A DNA stretch of 64,000 nucleotides. Source: Vibrio splendidus. Lineage in GTDB: Bacteria > Pseudomonadota > Gammaproteobacteria > Enterobacterales > Vibrionaceae. The position numbers were made by a program, and so were the translations under genes. The DNA is taken from assembly GCF_003345295.1 (NCBI RefSeq), contig NZ_CP031055.1, forward strand, positions 3,038,001 through 3,102,000. The letters are read 5' to 3'. The notes beneath the pieces are model-generated. The model did no database searches. It was not told the DNA's origin and worked only from the letters and a program-made list of their open reading frames with translations. Of this stretch, positions 1 to 13,002 are shown piece by piece; the stretch's first letter is position 1; each line of letters opens with the position of its first letter.

Positions 1-170
1 TCCAATGGTTATCCCCCACATCAAGGCAATTTCCTAGGCATTACTCACCCGTCCGCCGCTCGACGCCCATTAACGCACCCGAAGGATTGTTAGTGTCGTT
101 TCCGCTCGACTTGCATGTGTTAGGCCTGCCGCCAGCGTTCAATCTGAGCCATGATCAAACTCTTCAATTT
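1..170 (-). rRNA. 16S ribosomal RNA, 5' end only (3' part lies outside the window)
   Basis: Read on the minus strand, the segment starts with the conserved 16S 5' end (GAAGAGTTTGATCATGGCTC) at about position 170 and runs off the left edge. It matches positions 5413-5582, the same part of the complete 16S gene in this window, with no difference I could see. It is the first gene of a second rRNA operon placed directly downstream of the complete one. Confidence 0.97.
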
Positions 171-565
171 AAGATTTTGTGACTCAACGAATACTGACTT
201 CAAAACTAATATTCATGTAAACATGAACATGTAATTCTAAAGCTATTACCATTCCAACAGAATGGTAATGAATTGACTGTGCCAAAATTAAGTAAACTTA
301 ACTTTGTATTGGTCACTCAGTTCATTGAAATCAAGTTTGTTACCGAAGTAACTGTTTTATCCAAAGGATAAAACGTTTTGATATTCATCAACGAGTGCCC
401 ACACAGATTGATAGGTTTAAATTGTTAAAGAGCTTTGCTTTCAGTGCCTTAGCACGTAAGCAGGACGCGTATAATACGCTTTCCACTTTGAAAGTCAACA
501 TAAAACTCTAAGAAAACTTAGAACTCTATGGTGACTTGTCTATTAAATAGACAAAGTCGAAATTA
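171..565 (-). promoter_or_regulatory. Leader and promoter region of the second (left) rRNA operon
   Basis: This gap between the 5S gene and the next 16S gene holds no protein gene. Positions 171-433 match the leader of the complete operon (5583-5845), including a boxA-type antitermination sequence at about 416-433 (minus strand GCTCTTTAACAATTT). Upstream, on the minus strand, is a promoter with -35 TTGACT (493-498), a 16 bp spacer and -10 TATTAT (471-476). A palindrome at 533-558 has no T run, so I do not call it a terminator. The promoter part differs from that of the complete operon. Confidence 0.8.
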
Positions 566-685
566 AAGCCTGGCGATGTCCTACTCTCACATGGGGAAGC
601 CCCACACTACCATCGGCGCTATTGTGTTTCACTTCTGAGTTCGGCATGGAATCAGGTGGGTCCACAATGCTATGGTCGCCAAGCA
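566..685 (-). rRNA. 5S ribosomal RNA
   Basis: A 120-base gene on the minus strand with the vibrio 5S ends (TGCTTGGCGACCATAGC at the 5' end, CATCGCCAGGC at the 3' end) and the conserved internal CCATGCCGAACTCAGAAG. It is the last gene of the complete rRNA operon, about 95 bp after the 23S gene. It differs from the 5S copy at 63552-63671 at position 599 (G here, A there on the plus strand). End points are good to a base or two. Confidence 0.97.
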
Positions 686-780
686 AATTTTAAAATTCGG
701 AAAGCTTATCTAAAAGTTATTTCTCTTCAAACGCATTCAAGGTCTGTCTTTGAGTCCACAAAACCCCTTGGGTGTTGTAT

Positions 781-3671
<2,891 letters not shown>

Positions 3672-4027
3672 CATACAACCCGAAAGGGTCTTAGCGTATG
3701 GCAACTAACCAAGGTTTTTGGTTGTCATCAAGAAGGGTTAATTCTTGATAACTGTTTGCCGGACTCAATTGTGAATCAAACTTTAGTTTGATTCGAATAC
3801 AAGACACTTGAATGTGTTTGTTGTGTTTATCTAATGAAAGATAAACATTGAGAACTTTTAAATTTGATTGAATTACTCGTAAGTAATCAATCAGTCAGCT
3901 TTCCAAATTGTTAAAGAGCATAAAGCAAAAAGCTTTAATCAATAACTTACGTTATTAATTAAAGCTCTGGCTTTAACTAAATCTAAACCATCAATCTGTG
4001 TGGACACTCATCGTAAGTATCTTCGTA
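3672..4027 (-). other. 16S-23S internal transcribed spacer, no tRNA
   Basis: A 356 bp spacer. I looked for tRNA-Ile, -Ala and -Glu sequences and found none, which is the tRNA-less spacer class known in vibrios. It contains a second boxA-like sequence (about 3903-3919, minus strand GCTCTTTAACAATTTGG), which belongs to the antitermination system, and several short inverted repeats that probably form the RNase III processing stems. Confidence 0.85.
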
Positions 4028-5582
<1,555 letters not shown>

Positions 5583-6209
5583 AAGATTTTGTGACTCAAC
5601 GAATACTGACTTCAAAACTAATATTCATGTAAACATGAACATGTAATTCTAAAGCTATTACCATTCCAACAGAATGGTAATGAATTGACTGTGCCAAAAT
5701 TAAGTAAACTTAACTTTGTATTGGTCACTCAGTTCATTGAAATCAAGTTTGTTACCGAAGTAACTGTTTTATCCAAAGGATAAAACGTTTTGATATTCAT
5801 CAACGAGTGCCCACACAGATTGATAGGTTTAAATTGTTAAAGAGCGCTAGCGTTTTGTGATTTACATCTCAGTCGCTAGGGGTGCGTACTATACCTGCAC
5901 CACTTAGAGAGTCAAGGATTATTTTTAACTCCTTTTTCTCTACCGATTTCACTGTGTGACTTTCGTCTCACTCCGTGTCGGTGAGGCGGCATTATAGAGA
6001 GATCGACATAGAGCACAAGGGCTTTTTTGAATAAAATTTTTGTTCGCCTAAAAAGCCACCAGATCCGCATTTTTCGAATAAAAACTAAACATTTGAGACG
6101 TATCACAGCAATACATTGGCAAAATGGAAACCATGAACGTAAGATTCATGTATCTATTTTGTTAAGAGTAGATGCGTCTATTTCGTTTATTAATATGTAG
6201 TATTCCGAT
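5583..6209 (-). promoter_or_regulatory. Promoter and leader region of the complete rRNA operon
   Basis: No protein gene in this 627 bp. Two promoters point at the 16S gene on the minus strand. The distal one has -35 TTGTGC (6013-6018), 16 bp, -10 TATAAT (5991-5996), followed by GCCGCCTC, a GC-rich start region typical of stringently controlled rRNA P1 promoters, with A/T-rich UP-like sequence upstream (about 6025-6060). The proximal one has -35 TTGACT (5910-5915), 16 bp, -10 TATAGT (5888-5893). A boxA-type sequence lies at 5828-5845. Positions 6100-6209 form the upstream region of the divergent RRM gene. Confidence 0.85.
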
Positions 6210-6662
6210 ATGAACTCAAAAAAATCGATGTTGTTAATTGTCGCACTAGCTGTTCTAGGTGGCATTGTTTTCTCTCAGGTAGATATATCGCCTGCAATTA
6301 CCTTTATCCTTGGTGTCTTGGCTTCCGCTTTTGTTGTTAACTTTTCAAGCACCGACTCAAAATCAGATTCAGAACCTAAGGCATCAACAAAAACACTTTA
6401 TGTAGGTAACCTTCCATACAAAGCGAATGAATCACACGTACGTGAATTATTCTCAGAGTATGGTGAAGTATTTGCAGTACGCTTAATGAAAGACAAACGT
6501 ACTGGTAAAAGAAGAGGCTTTGGATTTGTCGTAATGGCTAGCAATGATGTGAATCATGCTATTTCAGAACTCAACGATAAAGATTACATGCAACGAACTT
6601 TAAAAGTGCGAGTTGCAAATGATCCTAAACATCCAGAAACGGACGAAGCTGAACTGAGCTAA
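6210..6662 (+). CDS. RRM-type RNA-binding protein with a membrane-anchoring N-terminus
   Basis: A 150-residue protein. Residues 7-22 and about 27-45 are hydrophobic and look like two membrane segments; a Ser/Asp/Lys-rich linker (46-61) leads to one RNA-recognition motif (about 62-139) with a good RNP2 (LYVGNL, 63-68) and RNP1 (RGFGFVVM, 102-109), including the aromatic residues that stack on RNA bases. Single-RRM proteins with such a membrane N-terminus are known in vibrios and other marine gammaproteobacteria, but their RNA targets are not known to me. The gene diverges from the rRNA operon and its last 38 bp overlap the end of murI on the other strand. I see no strong ribosome-binding site before the ATG at 6210, so the start is moderately sure. 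Confidence 0.85.
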   Translation: MNSKKSMLLIVALAVLGGIVFSQVDISPAITFILGVLASAFVVNFSSTDSKSDSEPKASTKTLYVGNLPYKANESHVRELFSEYGEVFAVRLMKDKRTGKRRGFGFVVMASNDVNHAISELNDKDYMQRTLKVRVANDPKHPETDEAELS

Positions 6663-7425
6663 ATCCTAACTGCTTTAACATGCTATTTAGTGCACTTTCT
6701 TTCTTAGGAAGTGCACTACAAAAAACCTCGCGCACTCCTCCTTCTCTATTACCACTTTCCAAATCCAATAAATCTTGAACTCGCTTCGCAATCGCTTTAC
6801 CGGAATCAACCAATAAAACACTCTTACCTAAGACTTGTTGAATCTCTGATTTTATCAGCGGGAAATGTGTGCATCCTAAAACGGCCACATCAATTGTATT
6901 GATCATCGGTTGAAGGATGAGTTGCAGCTCTTCAAGGTCAATCGTCTCCCCCCTGAGTTTGTCTTCGGCCATATCCACCAGCCGAGTAGAACCTAACAGT
7001 TCGACTCTTTTATTACTCGAGAAGTTTTTGATGAGCTCGTGTGTGTATTCACGAGTAATCGTTGCGGGAGTAGCAATCAGACCCACCGCTTTATTGGCAA
7101 GTAGGGATGCAGGTTTGATTGCCGGAACAACGCCAACAATTGGGATTAGATTATTAGCACGCAGTGTAGGTAAGACAATCGTACTTGCGGTATTGCAGGC
7201 TATTACTACGATATCAATAGCGTGGCTAGCCACAAAGCTAGCGACGATACTTTGGACTCTGCGGACAAGAACTTGTTGATCGAGTTCACCGTATGGGTAA
7301 GCCTCGTTATCGAATACATAAGTATAGTTATGATTCGGTAGTAACTGGCTTATCTCCTTATATACAGATAGGCCACCCACTCCAGAATCAAAGACCAATA
7401 TATTTTTTTGTAGACTATCCGACAC
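6625..7425 (-). CDS. murI: Glutamate racemase
   Basis: Interconverts L- and D-glutamate in the cytoplasm, supplying D-Glu for the peptidoglycan stem peptide. At 266 residues it has the family length. The substrate-binding start DSGVGGLS (13-20) and the two catalytic cysteines in ACNTAST (C77) and GCTHFPL (C185) are all present. The start is a GTG at 7425 with AGG about 8 bases upstream. It follows the PP-loop ATPase gene on the same strand by 66 bp and may share its transcript. Its 3' end overlaps the convergent RRM gene. Confidence 0.95.
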   Translation of the reverse strand: MSDSLQKNILVFDSGVGGLSVYKEISQLLPNHNYTYVFDNEAYPYGELDQQVLVRRVQSIVASFVASHAIDIVVIACNTASTIVLPTLRANNLIPIVGVVPAIKPASLLANKAVGLIATPATITREYTHELIKNFSSNKRVELLGSTRLVDMAEDKLRGETIDLEELQLILQPMINTIDVAVLGCTHFPLIKSEIQQVLGKSVLLVDSGKAIAKRVQDLLDLESGNREGGVREVFCSALPKKESALNSMLKQLGFSSVQLRPFLDV

Positions 7426-7491
7426 AACGATTACCTATAATAAGTTTCGCTGCAATGATACTCCTTCGCTTAGTTTTCGCCAATCCTCACT

Positions 7492-8157
7492 CTATATAAT
7501 GCAAGCTTGATAACGTTGATGAACAAAGCGCTCACCTTGCTCTACATTTTCTAGATCTATCTTGAGCTTACCTTTAAAGCATGGCGCTGACATCACTAAG
7601 GTATGGAACTCACCATCTTCGCCACATGGATCGACACGACTCGGTAAACTGTCTATTAGTTCAAGCGTGTATTTTTTCCCGCAATAGCTCATGTCTAATG
7701 CATCGCTATCGACCGTGACGAGAAAGGTTTCAATTCCTCTGTCTATTATTTCACTCGCAAGTGCCTGACTGCTCTCTCCCATTAAGGGAAACACACACTC
7801 CCACCCCGCAGGTTCTATATAGCTTCTTCGATAATCGGCAATGCCATTACAAAACATGTCTCCAAACGCGACCGCATCGATTGATAAGCCAGAACCTTTA
7901 AGTGCGGAGACAATGGTACTTTGATAAATCTCATTACTAGGAAACACTTCCGGGAGCTCAATCGTGATGAGTGGCAAACCGACTAATTGCGCCTGCATGG
8001 CAACCACATCAATGGGAGTCACTTGGAAAGGAACTTCATCTCCAACATATGTCGTGTATAGAGCGACAACTTCATATTCGGAGCTTTCAAGTAGACGCTC
8101 TAGCGTTAATGTCGAGTCTTTACCTGACGACCAACTCATGACGACTTTCTTTTTCAT
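7492..8157 (-). CDS. PP-loop ATP pyrophosphatase, diphthine-ammonia ligase-like
   Basis: A 221-residue protein of the adenine-nucleotide alpha-hydrolase superfamily. The ATP-binding PP-loop SSGKDS is at residues 10-15, after a beta strand at the N-terminus. It resembles the Dph6 (diphthine-ammonia ligase) family, but bacteria make no diphthamide, so the bacterial substrate is unknown; adenylation of a carboxyl or amide substrate is an inference from the fold. The ATG at 8157 is preferred over an upstream TTG at 8169, because the TTG lies against the terminator of btuB. It sits between btuB and murI on the same strand, and the strong terminator at 8174-8196 suggests that it does not rely on the btuB transcript. 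Confidence 0.85.
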   Translation of the reverse strand: MKKKVVMSWSSGKDSTLTLERLLESSEYEVVALYTTYVGDEVPFQVTPIDVVAMQAQLVGLPLITIELPEVFPSNEIYQSTIVSALKGSGLSIDAVAFGDMFCNGIADYRRSYIEPAGWECVFPLMGESSQALASEIIDRGIETFLVTVDSDALDMSYCGKKYTLELIDSLPSRVDPCGEDGEFHTLVMSAPCFKGKLKIDLENVEQGERFVHQRYQACII

Positions 8158-8173
8158 TGATATACCCAATAAG

Positions 8174-8196
8174 AAAAAACCGCCCGGAGGCGGTTT
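8174..8196 (-). terminator. Intrinsic terminator after btuB
   Basis: On the minus strand AACCGCC-TCC-GGGCGGTT is followed by a run of six T, a strong rho-independent terminator 10 bp past the btuB stop codon. It separates btuB from the PP-loop gene. Confidence 0.88.
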
Positions 8197-8205
8197 AGGT
8201 GTAAA

Positions 8206-10056
8206 TTAGAATTGGTAAGAAGCTGATATAAAGTATTCACGACCAGGCGTCGCGTAACCGCTATACATTTCATAGTCTTTATCGAATGCGTTACTCAGTT
8301 TTCCTTTCACCTTTAGATCTGCCGAAACTGCGTACTCAGCAGTAAAGTTCCAAAGGCTGTAACTTGCCAATCGTGTCGTCCCGTTAAAGCGCTCGCCTTG
8401 ATAAAGGTACTGAGAGCCTAAGATCCAATCACCAAATTCAGCAAAAGCATTCCACTTAGCACCTTGTTTGGAACGGTATGCTAACTGTTGTTCTTTGCCA
8501 TTAGATTTGTCTACTGGATCTTTCCAGTCTAAGTAGAACTGATGTGTAACAATTGAGGTGTCAAAACCTAAGCCCAGTTCAACGCCTTTGATTTCAGCCT
8601 CTCCAATATTAGTCATGCCTGAGCCTTGCCACATCAACATGTTATCAATCTTGTTGATGAAACCAGTAATCGACCAATCTAGATAAGAATGTGAACCTTC
8701 TAGCGTTAGCTCTGTATTTTGAGAATCTTCTGCTTTGAGATTAGGTGCTTCAAAGCCCGGATAATAGAGGTCCAAAAAGGTAGGTGCTCTGAAGGCTGTG
8801 CCATGGCTTGCTTTAAGCTCATAATTATCAAGGAATGTCCAACCCGCCGCTGCTTGCCATGTCGTGTTGTTTCCATATTGGCTGTTCTCATCGTTTCGAG
8901 CACTTGCTTCAAGTGTCCAGCTATCTATGGTGTATTGACTAATAACACTCACACCATAGTTTTCACGAGGGTTTTCTTCAGGTTTGTAGTAACTAGAACC
9001 TGTATATCCTTCATCTAACTCTTCACGTCGATAATCTAAACCACCACCCAAAGCCAACTGCTCGTTTACTCGGTATGAATTCAACCAAGCAGCATTGATT
9101 TGGTTAATCGATGTGATACCGCCACTCTTCTTACTCTTACCTACAATATAATCGTAGTTGTCTTGCTCTGCATAAGTAAGATCTAAGGTTGAAGTGAGGT
9201 TATCTTCGTTATAAGCCAAATTTGTATTGATTGAACGAAATTCAGTTCGGCCAACTTTTTCTTCATGTCGAGCTGGCCCCCAAGGAGAAGCGGTCGAACT
9301 ATTGTCGTACTCACCTTCATTGTCGTAAGCCACGACATTAACAAAAGCATTAACTGTCTTAGTTAGCTGATTTTGGTAGCCGATATTTACATTGTATGAC
9401 TCAAAACCGTGTTCATCACCATCGTTGATACCCTCAATCGGCTTAACATTAAACCCATCATCTTTTTCATAACCAATAACAGCTTTAATATGTTGGCTGT
9501 CATCAATCTTATGCAGAGCAGCTAAAGAGGTTACATAATGATTGTTTGTACCATACCCGCCATACACTTTAACGGCATCTTCATTCACATCTGCTCTGGT
9601 AATAATATTGATGACACCAGAAATAGCTTCTGAACCATAGATAGAGGCACGAGCACCACGAATGAATTCAATTCTTTCAATTGAGTTAACTGGCAAAGAG
9701 TTAAAATCAACACCGCCCATCATAGCTCTTGGTAAGCGGGTACCATCCATTAGAACTAGTACTTGAGAAGAACTACCTCCTCGCACATAGAACGAGGCTG
9801 TTTGCCCACGACCACCATATTGAGCAACTTCAACGCTTGGCAACGTTCGAAAAACTTCAATAAGGCTATTTGCTTGAAGTTTTGAGATATCTTCTTTGGT
9901 AACGACAACAGTTTGAGCTAATACAGCACCGTCAACTTGCTCAAAACGGTTAGCCGTAACCACCATGGTTTCGTCAGTAGATGCTTCTTGGGCGTGTAAA
10001 TTGGAGATAGGTGAAAGTAGCGATGCTACAGCAACCGCTAAAAGGGATTTGTTCAT
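8206..10056 (-). CDS. btuB: TonB-dependent vitamin B12 receptor
   Basis: Outer-membrane transporter of cobalamin, driven by TonB/ExbBD. The 616-residue product has a signal peptide (1-22, ending HA), a TonB box (ETMVVTA, 29-35), a plug domain with the typical SLPVNSIERIEFIRG-type end near residue 130, and a beta-barrel ending in Phe (SASYQF), the signal for outer-membrane assembly. The cobalamin riboswitch at 10106-10290 just upstream supports B12 as the substrate. A Shine-Dalgarno AGGA lies about 7 bases before the ATG. It is followed by a strong terminator. Confidence 0.93.
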   Translation of the reverse strand: MNKSLLAVAVASLLSPISNLHAQEASTDETMVVTANRFEQVDGAVLAQTVVVTKEDISKLQANSLIEVFRTLPSVEVAQYGGRGQTASFYVRGGSSSQVLVLMDGTRLPRAMMGGVDFNSLPVNSIERIEFIRGARASIYGSEAISGVINIITRADVNEDAVKVYGGYGTNNHYVTSLAALHKIDDSQHIKAVIGYEKDDGFNVKPIEGINDGDEHGFESYNVNIGYQNQLTKTVNAFVNVVAYDNEGEYDNSSTASPWGPARHEEKVGRTEFRSINTNLAYNEDNLTSTLDLTYAEQDNYDYIVGKSKKSGGITSINQINAAWLNSYRVNEQLALGGGLDYRREELDEGYTGSSYYKPEENPRENYGVSVISQYTIDSWTLEASARNDENSQYGNNTTWQAAAGWTFLDNYELKASHGTAFRAPTFLDLYYPGFEAPNLKAEDSQNTELTLEGSHSYLDWSITGFINKIDNMLMWQGSGMTNIGEAEIKGVELGLGFDTSIVTHQFYLDWKDPVDKSNGKEQQLAYRSKQGAKWNAFAEFGDWILGSQYLYQGERFNGTTRLASYSLWNFTAEYAVSADLKVKGKLSNAFDKDYEMYSGYATPGREYFISASYQF

Positions 10057-10105
10057 GTTGTGATCCTAAATCGCGTAAAGTCCTACCAAGCCACATTGTA
10101 TGGCT

Positions 10106-10290
10106 TAGCCGCTGGCAGGTATTCGGACTCAAGAGCACAACCTTATGGTTTACCTCATATTCGACTTCCCACAAAAAGCTATTTGCAGTGTCTTTGAATA
10201 CTCGTTCTCTCTTACCGCTGCGCGTCAGTTCTGGATTTACACCAGATTCCCTCTTCAGCCATCTATACATCCAAATGGCACCAGCTTGCG
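10106..10290 (-). promoter_or_regulatory. Cobalamin (B12) riboswitch controlling btuB
   Basis: On the minus strand the leader holds the B12-box-type core, seen as GGGAATCTGGTG, TAAATCCAGAACTGACGC and GCAGCGGTAA (about 10215-10255), and ends in GAGTCCGAATACCTGCCAGC (10111-10130), the conserved 3' part of the class. In this family adenosylcobalamin binding lowers expression of the downstream gene, usually by hiding the ribosome-binding site. A hairpin (10088-10107) lies between aptamer and btuB but has no T run, so translational control is more likely than termination. Confidence 0.92.
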
Positions 10291-10455
10291 GGAGATAGTA
10301 TTAACCTATGAATCATTTGTCTAGTCTAAGATAGTTATAAGCTATAGTTTTCATGCTCGATTTACATTGAATAGCTCTCAACACTGGACAAGCGCCTGTG
10401 ATTGAATAAAATCTGCGCTCTTGATTTAAAAGCACGACAGCAAAAAGGCATAACA

Positions 10456-11565
10456 ATGGCGAATTTAGATGTAAACCCGCAACGCTACCAAGAACAACTA
10501 GCAGAAAAGACTGAGCGTCTTACTGAAATGTTCTCACAATACGATGTGCCTGAGTTGGAAGTGTATGAATCTCCAGAACAACACTACCGCATGCGTGCTG
10601 AATTTCGCGTGTGGCATGAAGGTGACGATATGTATTACGTCATGTTCAATCAAGAGACCAAAGAAAAATACCGTGTAGACCAGTTCCCAGCAGCTAGCCG
10701 CCTTATCAACGATTTAATGCCTCTACTAACAGATGCAATGAAAGACAACCACTCTCTACGCCATAAGCTATTCCAAGTAGATTTTCTTTCTACGTTGAGT
10801 GGTGAGATTTTGGTATCACTGCTTTACCACCGTCAATTGGGTGAGCAATGGATTCAAGATGCTAAAGCACTGAAGCAGCAATTGAATGATGAAGGTTTTA
10901 ACCTAAACCTGATTGGCCGTGCGCGTAAGATGAAAATCGTCCTTGATCGCGACTACGTAATTGAAAAGCTAGATGTGAATGGTGATAGCTATATATACCA
11001 GCAAGTAGAGAACAGCTTTACTCAACCAAACGGCAAAGTAGCAGAGAAAATGCTGGAATGGGCTGTCGACTGCACTCAAGGCAGCAAAGGTGACTTGTTA
11101 GAGCTTTACTGTGGCAACGGTAACTTCTCATTAGCTCTGGCACAAAACTTTGAGCGTGTACTTGCAACTGAGCTAGCGAAGCCATCTGTTGAGTCTGCTC
11201 AATACAACATTGCGGCGAACAAGATTGATAATGTTCAGATTATCCGTATGTCTGCGGAAGATTTTACCGTAGCAATGGAAGGTAAGCGTGAATTCCGCCG
11301 CCTACAACAAGCAAACATCGATCTGAAGAGCTACAACTGCAACACTATCTTTGTTGATCCACCGCGTTCAGGTATGGACGTTGATACTTGTAAGATGGTT
11401 CAAGGCTACGAGCGCATCATGTACATCTCTTGTAACCCTGAGACATTGAAAGAGAACCTAGACATTCTAAGCGAAACACACGACATCACTCGTTTTGCTC
11501 TATTTGATCAGTTCCCTTATACGCACCACATGGAAGCCGGTGTATTCCTAGAGCGTAAAGCGTAA
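10456..11565 (+). CDS. trmA: tRNA (uracil-5-)-methyltransferase
   Basis: Makes 5-methyluridine (T54) in the T-loop of tRNAs, using S-adenosylmethionine. The 369-residue protein has the SAM-binding LELYCGNGNF (215-224), VDPPRSG (300-306) and the catalytic-cysteine motif CNPETL (C326, next to the E. coli numbering of 324), with a C-terminal general-base Glu. The reading frame is open further upstream to 10402, but family alignment places the start at the ATG at 10456, followed by NPQRYQEQLAEK. It is divergent from btuB and has its own terminator downstream. Confidence 0.95.
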   Translation: MANLDVNPQRYQEQLAEKTERLTEMFSQYDVPELEVYESPEQHYRMRAEFRVWHEGDDMYYVMFNQETKEKYRVDQFPAASRLINDLMPLLTDAMKDNHSLRHKLFQVDFLSTLSGEILVSLLYHRQLGEQWIQDAKALKQQLNDEGFNLNLIGRARKMKIVLDRDYVIEKLDVNGDSYIYQQVENSFTQPNGKVAEKMLEWAVDCTQGSKGDLLELYCGNGNFSLALAQNFERVLATELAKPSVESAQYNIAANKIDNVQIIRMSAEDFTVAMEGKREFRRLQQANIDLKSYNCNTIFVDPPRSGMDVDTCKMVQGYERIMYISCNPETLKENLDILSETHDITRFALFDQFPYTHHMEAGVFLERKA

Positions 11566-11614
11566 GTCTCGCTATCTAGGTCGAGGTCGAAGTCGAAGCT
11601 AAACAGCAGATACA

Positions 11615-11643
11615 AAAAACGAGCCAATTGGCTCGTTTTTTTA
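11615..11643. terminator. Bidirectional terminator between trmA and yijD
   Basis: AAAACGAGCC-AATT-GGCTCGTTTTTTT: a perfect stem with an A run on one side and T run on the other, placed between two convergent genes. Confidence 0.88.
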
Positions 11644-11662
11644 TTTATACGTTGACGTTGGT

Positions 11663-12034
11663 TTAAGCGGTTTTACCGATAAAGCCTAGCTTCTTACCTA
11701 CCCAAGCGAGTAGCAGCATCGCGACAATAATCGCAAAGAAGTTTGATCCTGCATCAGGGTGTTGTGCTTTCACAAAAGCCGAATGGCCAAATGCACCTAC
11801 AAAGAAACAAGCTAAACCCACTAATGGAATATCTTCAGATACTGGATTCGTTAGGTATTCTTGGTAAAGCGCTTGTACAGCCAAAACTAAAGCAATCAAT
11901 GGGAAAATAGAGAAGCCCACTTCGCTCATTGTTACCCAAGATAACAGTGCATCACCACACACACCTGCAACAACAGCAAGTACGAGTGTCTTTCTTTCAG
12001 AACCACGGTTTACAGTATTATTTTCATTCGACAT
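11663..12034 (-). CDS. yijD: YijD family inner-membrane protein
   Basis: A 123-residue protein with about four hydrophobic segments (roughly 17-33, 40-56, 70-86, 98-115). It belongs to the family of E. coli YijD (DUF1422), whose function is unknown. As in E. coli it directly follows fabR: the stop codon of fabR and the ATG of yijD overlap at 12034, so the two are translated from one message. The conserved coupling suggests a link to membrane lipid control, but that is inference. Confidence 0.88.
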   Translation of the reverse strand: MSNENNTVNRGSERKTLVLAVVAGVCGDALLSWVTMSEVGFSIFPLIALVLAVQALYQEYLTNPVSEDIPLVGLACFFVGAFGHSAFVKAQHPDAGSNFFAIIVAMLLLAWVGKKLGFIGKTA

Positions 12035-12675
12035 TATTCAATCCCGCCTTTTAATCGGTTACGTTCACGTTCTTTACGATACCAAAAAGCACCTTTGGCC
12101 ATCATTCGCAATTGCATGATCAAGCGATCAGCCAATTCATCTCGCTGACGTCGATCTAAATCTAATGCTTCTGCCCCTGAGTTGAAGACCAAAATGACGG
12201 AGGCTTCAGCTTGAGTAAAAGCTTCATCTCGTGTCATGCCAGTCGTTATCAAATATTCGGTTAACTCAGCAGAGAAGTGCTGTATCTCACGAGCTACCGC
12301 AGCACGAAACTCAAAAGAGGTTCCTGAGCGCTCTCGCAATAACAGTCTGAATACGTTTGGGCTGCTTTCAATGAATTCCATAAAGGTTTCAACCGAGGTA
12401 CGAATCACACTACCTTCTTTTACTATGCGTTGCCTAGCTTGACGCATTAGCTGACGCAACAGTAAGCCACCTTCATCAACCATGGTTAAGCCAAGCTCAT
12501 CCATGTCTTTGAAATGACGATAAAAGGAAGTCGGCGCTATTCCAGCCTCACGAGCAACTTCTCTCAAGCTTAGGTTGGAAAAGCTACGATCGGCACTGAG
12601 CTGGCTAAATGCTGCGTCGATTAAGCTACGACGAGTTTTTTCTTTTTGCTGCGCGCGAATGCCCATTGGTTTCAT
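12034..12675 (-). CDS. fabR: TetR-type repressor of unsaturated fatty acid synthesis
   Basis: FabR represses fabA and fabB according to the acyl chain pool and so sets the unsaturated-to-saturated ratio of membrane lipids. The 213-residue product is close to E. coli FabR, with a TetR helix-turn-helix at about 34-56 (SLREVAREAGIAPTSFYRHF) and the RLLLRERSGTS segment in the ligand domain. The ATG at 12675 is used here; a second ATG three codons on (12666) matches the E. coli N-terminus. It overlaps yijD and is divergent from sthA, the E. coli arrangement. Confidence 0.95.
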   Translation of the reverse strand: MKPMGIRAQQKEKTRRSLIDAAFSQLSADRSFSNLSLREVAREAGIAPTSFYRHFKDMDELGLTMVDEGGLLLRQLMRQARQRIVKEGSVIRTSVETFMEFIESSPNVFRLLLRERSGTSFEFRAAVAREIQHFSAELTEYLITTGMTRDEAFTQAEASVILVFNSGAEALDLDRRQRDELADRLIMQLRMMAKGAFWYRKERERNRLKGGIE

Positions 12676-13002
12676 ACTTTATCAAACTCTTCTTTTACAG
12701 CCAAAACAGGCATGCCTAATACTCTGTTCAATATAACGCGAATCACATATTTATATAAGGCACTCTGGTTATATAAGACACTAAACACACCTCTTTGTTC
12801 ACGTACCGAAGTAAATACGTTCGAAGAAAAAATTTCAATATCCACACTGTCATTTGGAGACATACAACATACCAAATATTATTTTTTCGATAACACTGCG
12901 TGATCCCACCGACTCTCTGATGCCCTTTTCATGTACCCAAGAACAGAATCAGTTAAAATCTCGCTAAAGCAATGTTAATCAAATATAACAAGGAAGATAT
13001 CT
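12676..13002. promoter_or_regulatory. Divergent fabR / sthA intergenic region
   Basis: 327 bp with no gene I would defend. A good ribosome-binding site (AAGGAAG, about 12989-12996) precedes sthA. A short imperfect direct repeat of TATATAAGGCACT / TATATAAGACACT lies at about 12754-12782. I could not find a convincing FabR operator by eye. Confidence 0.5.

Noticed and set aside
533..558. Palindrome after 5S that might be an rRNA operon terminator.
   Set aside because: There is no T run on the transcribed strand, so I could not support termination.
3672..4027. Possible spacer tRNAs between 16S and 23S.
   Set aside because: No cloverleaf, anticodon stem or T-loop sequence found on either strand.
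12646..12903. Small frames in the fabR-sthA gap.
   Set aside because: They have no good start signal, overlap the fabR start and resemble nothing; the region is better read as divergent promoters.
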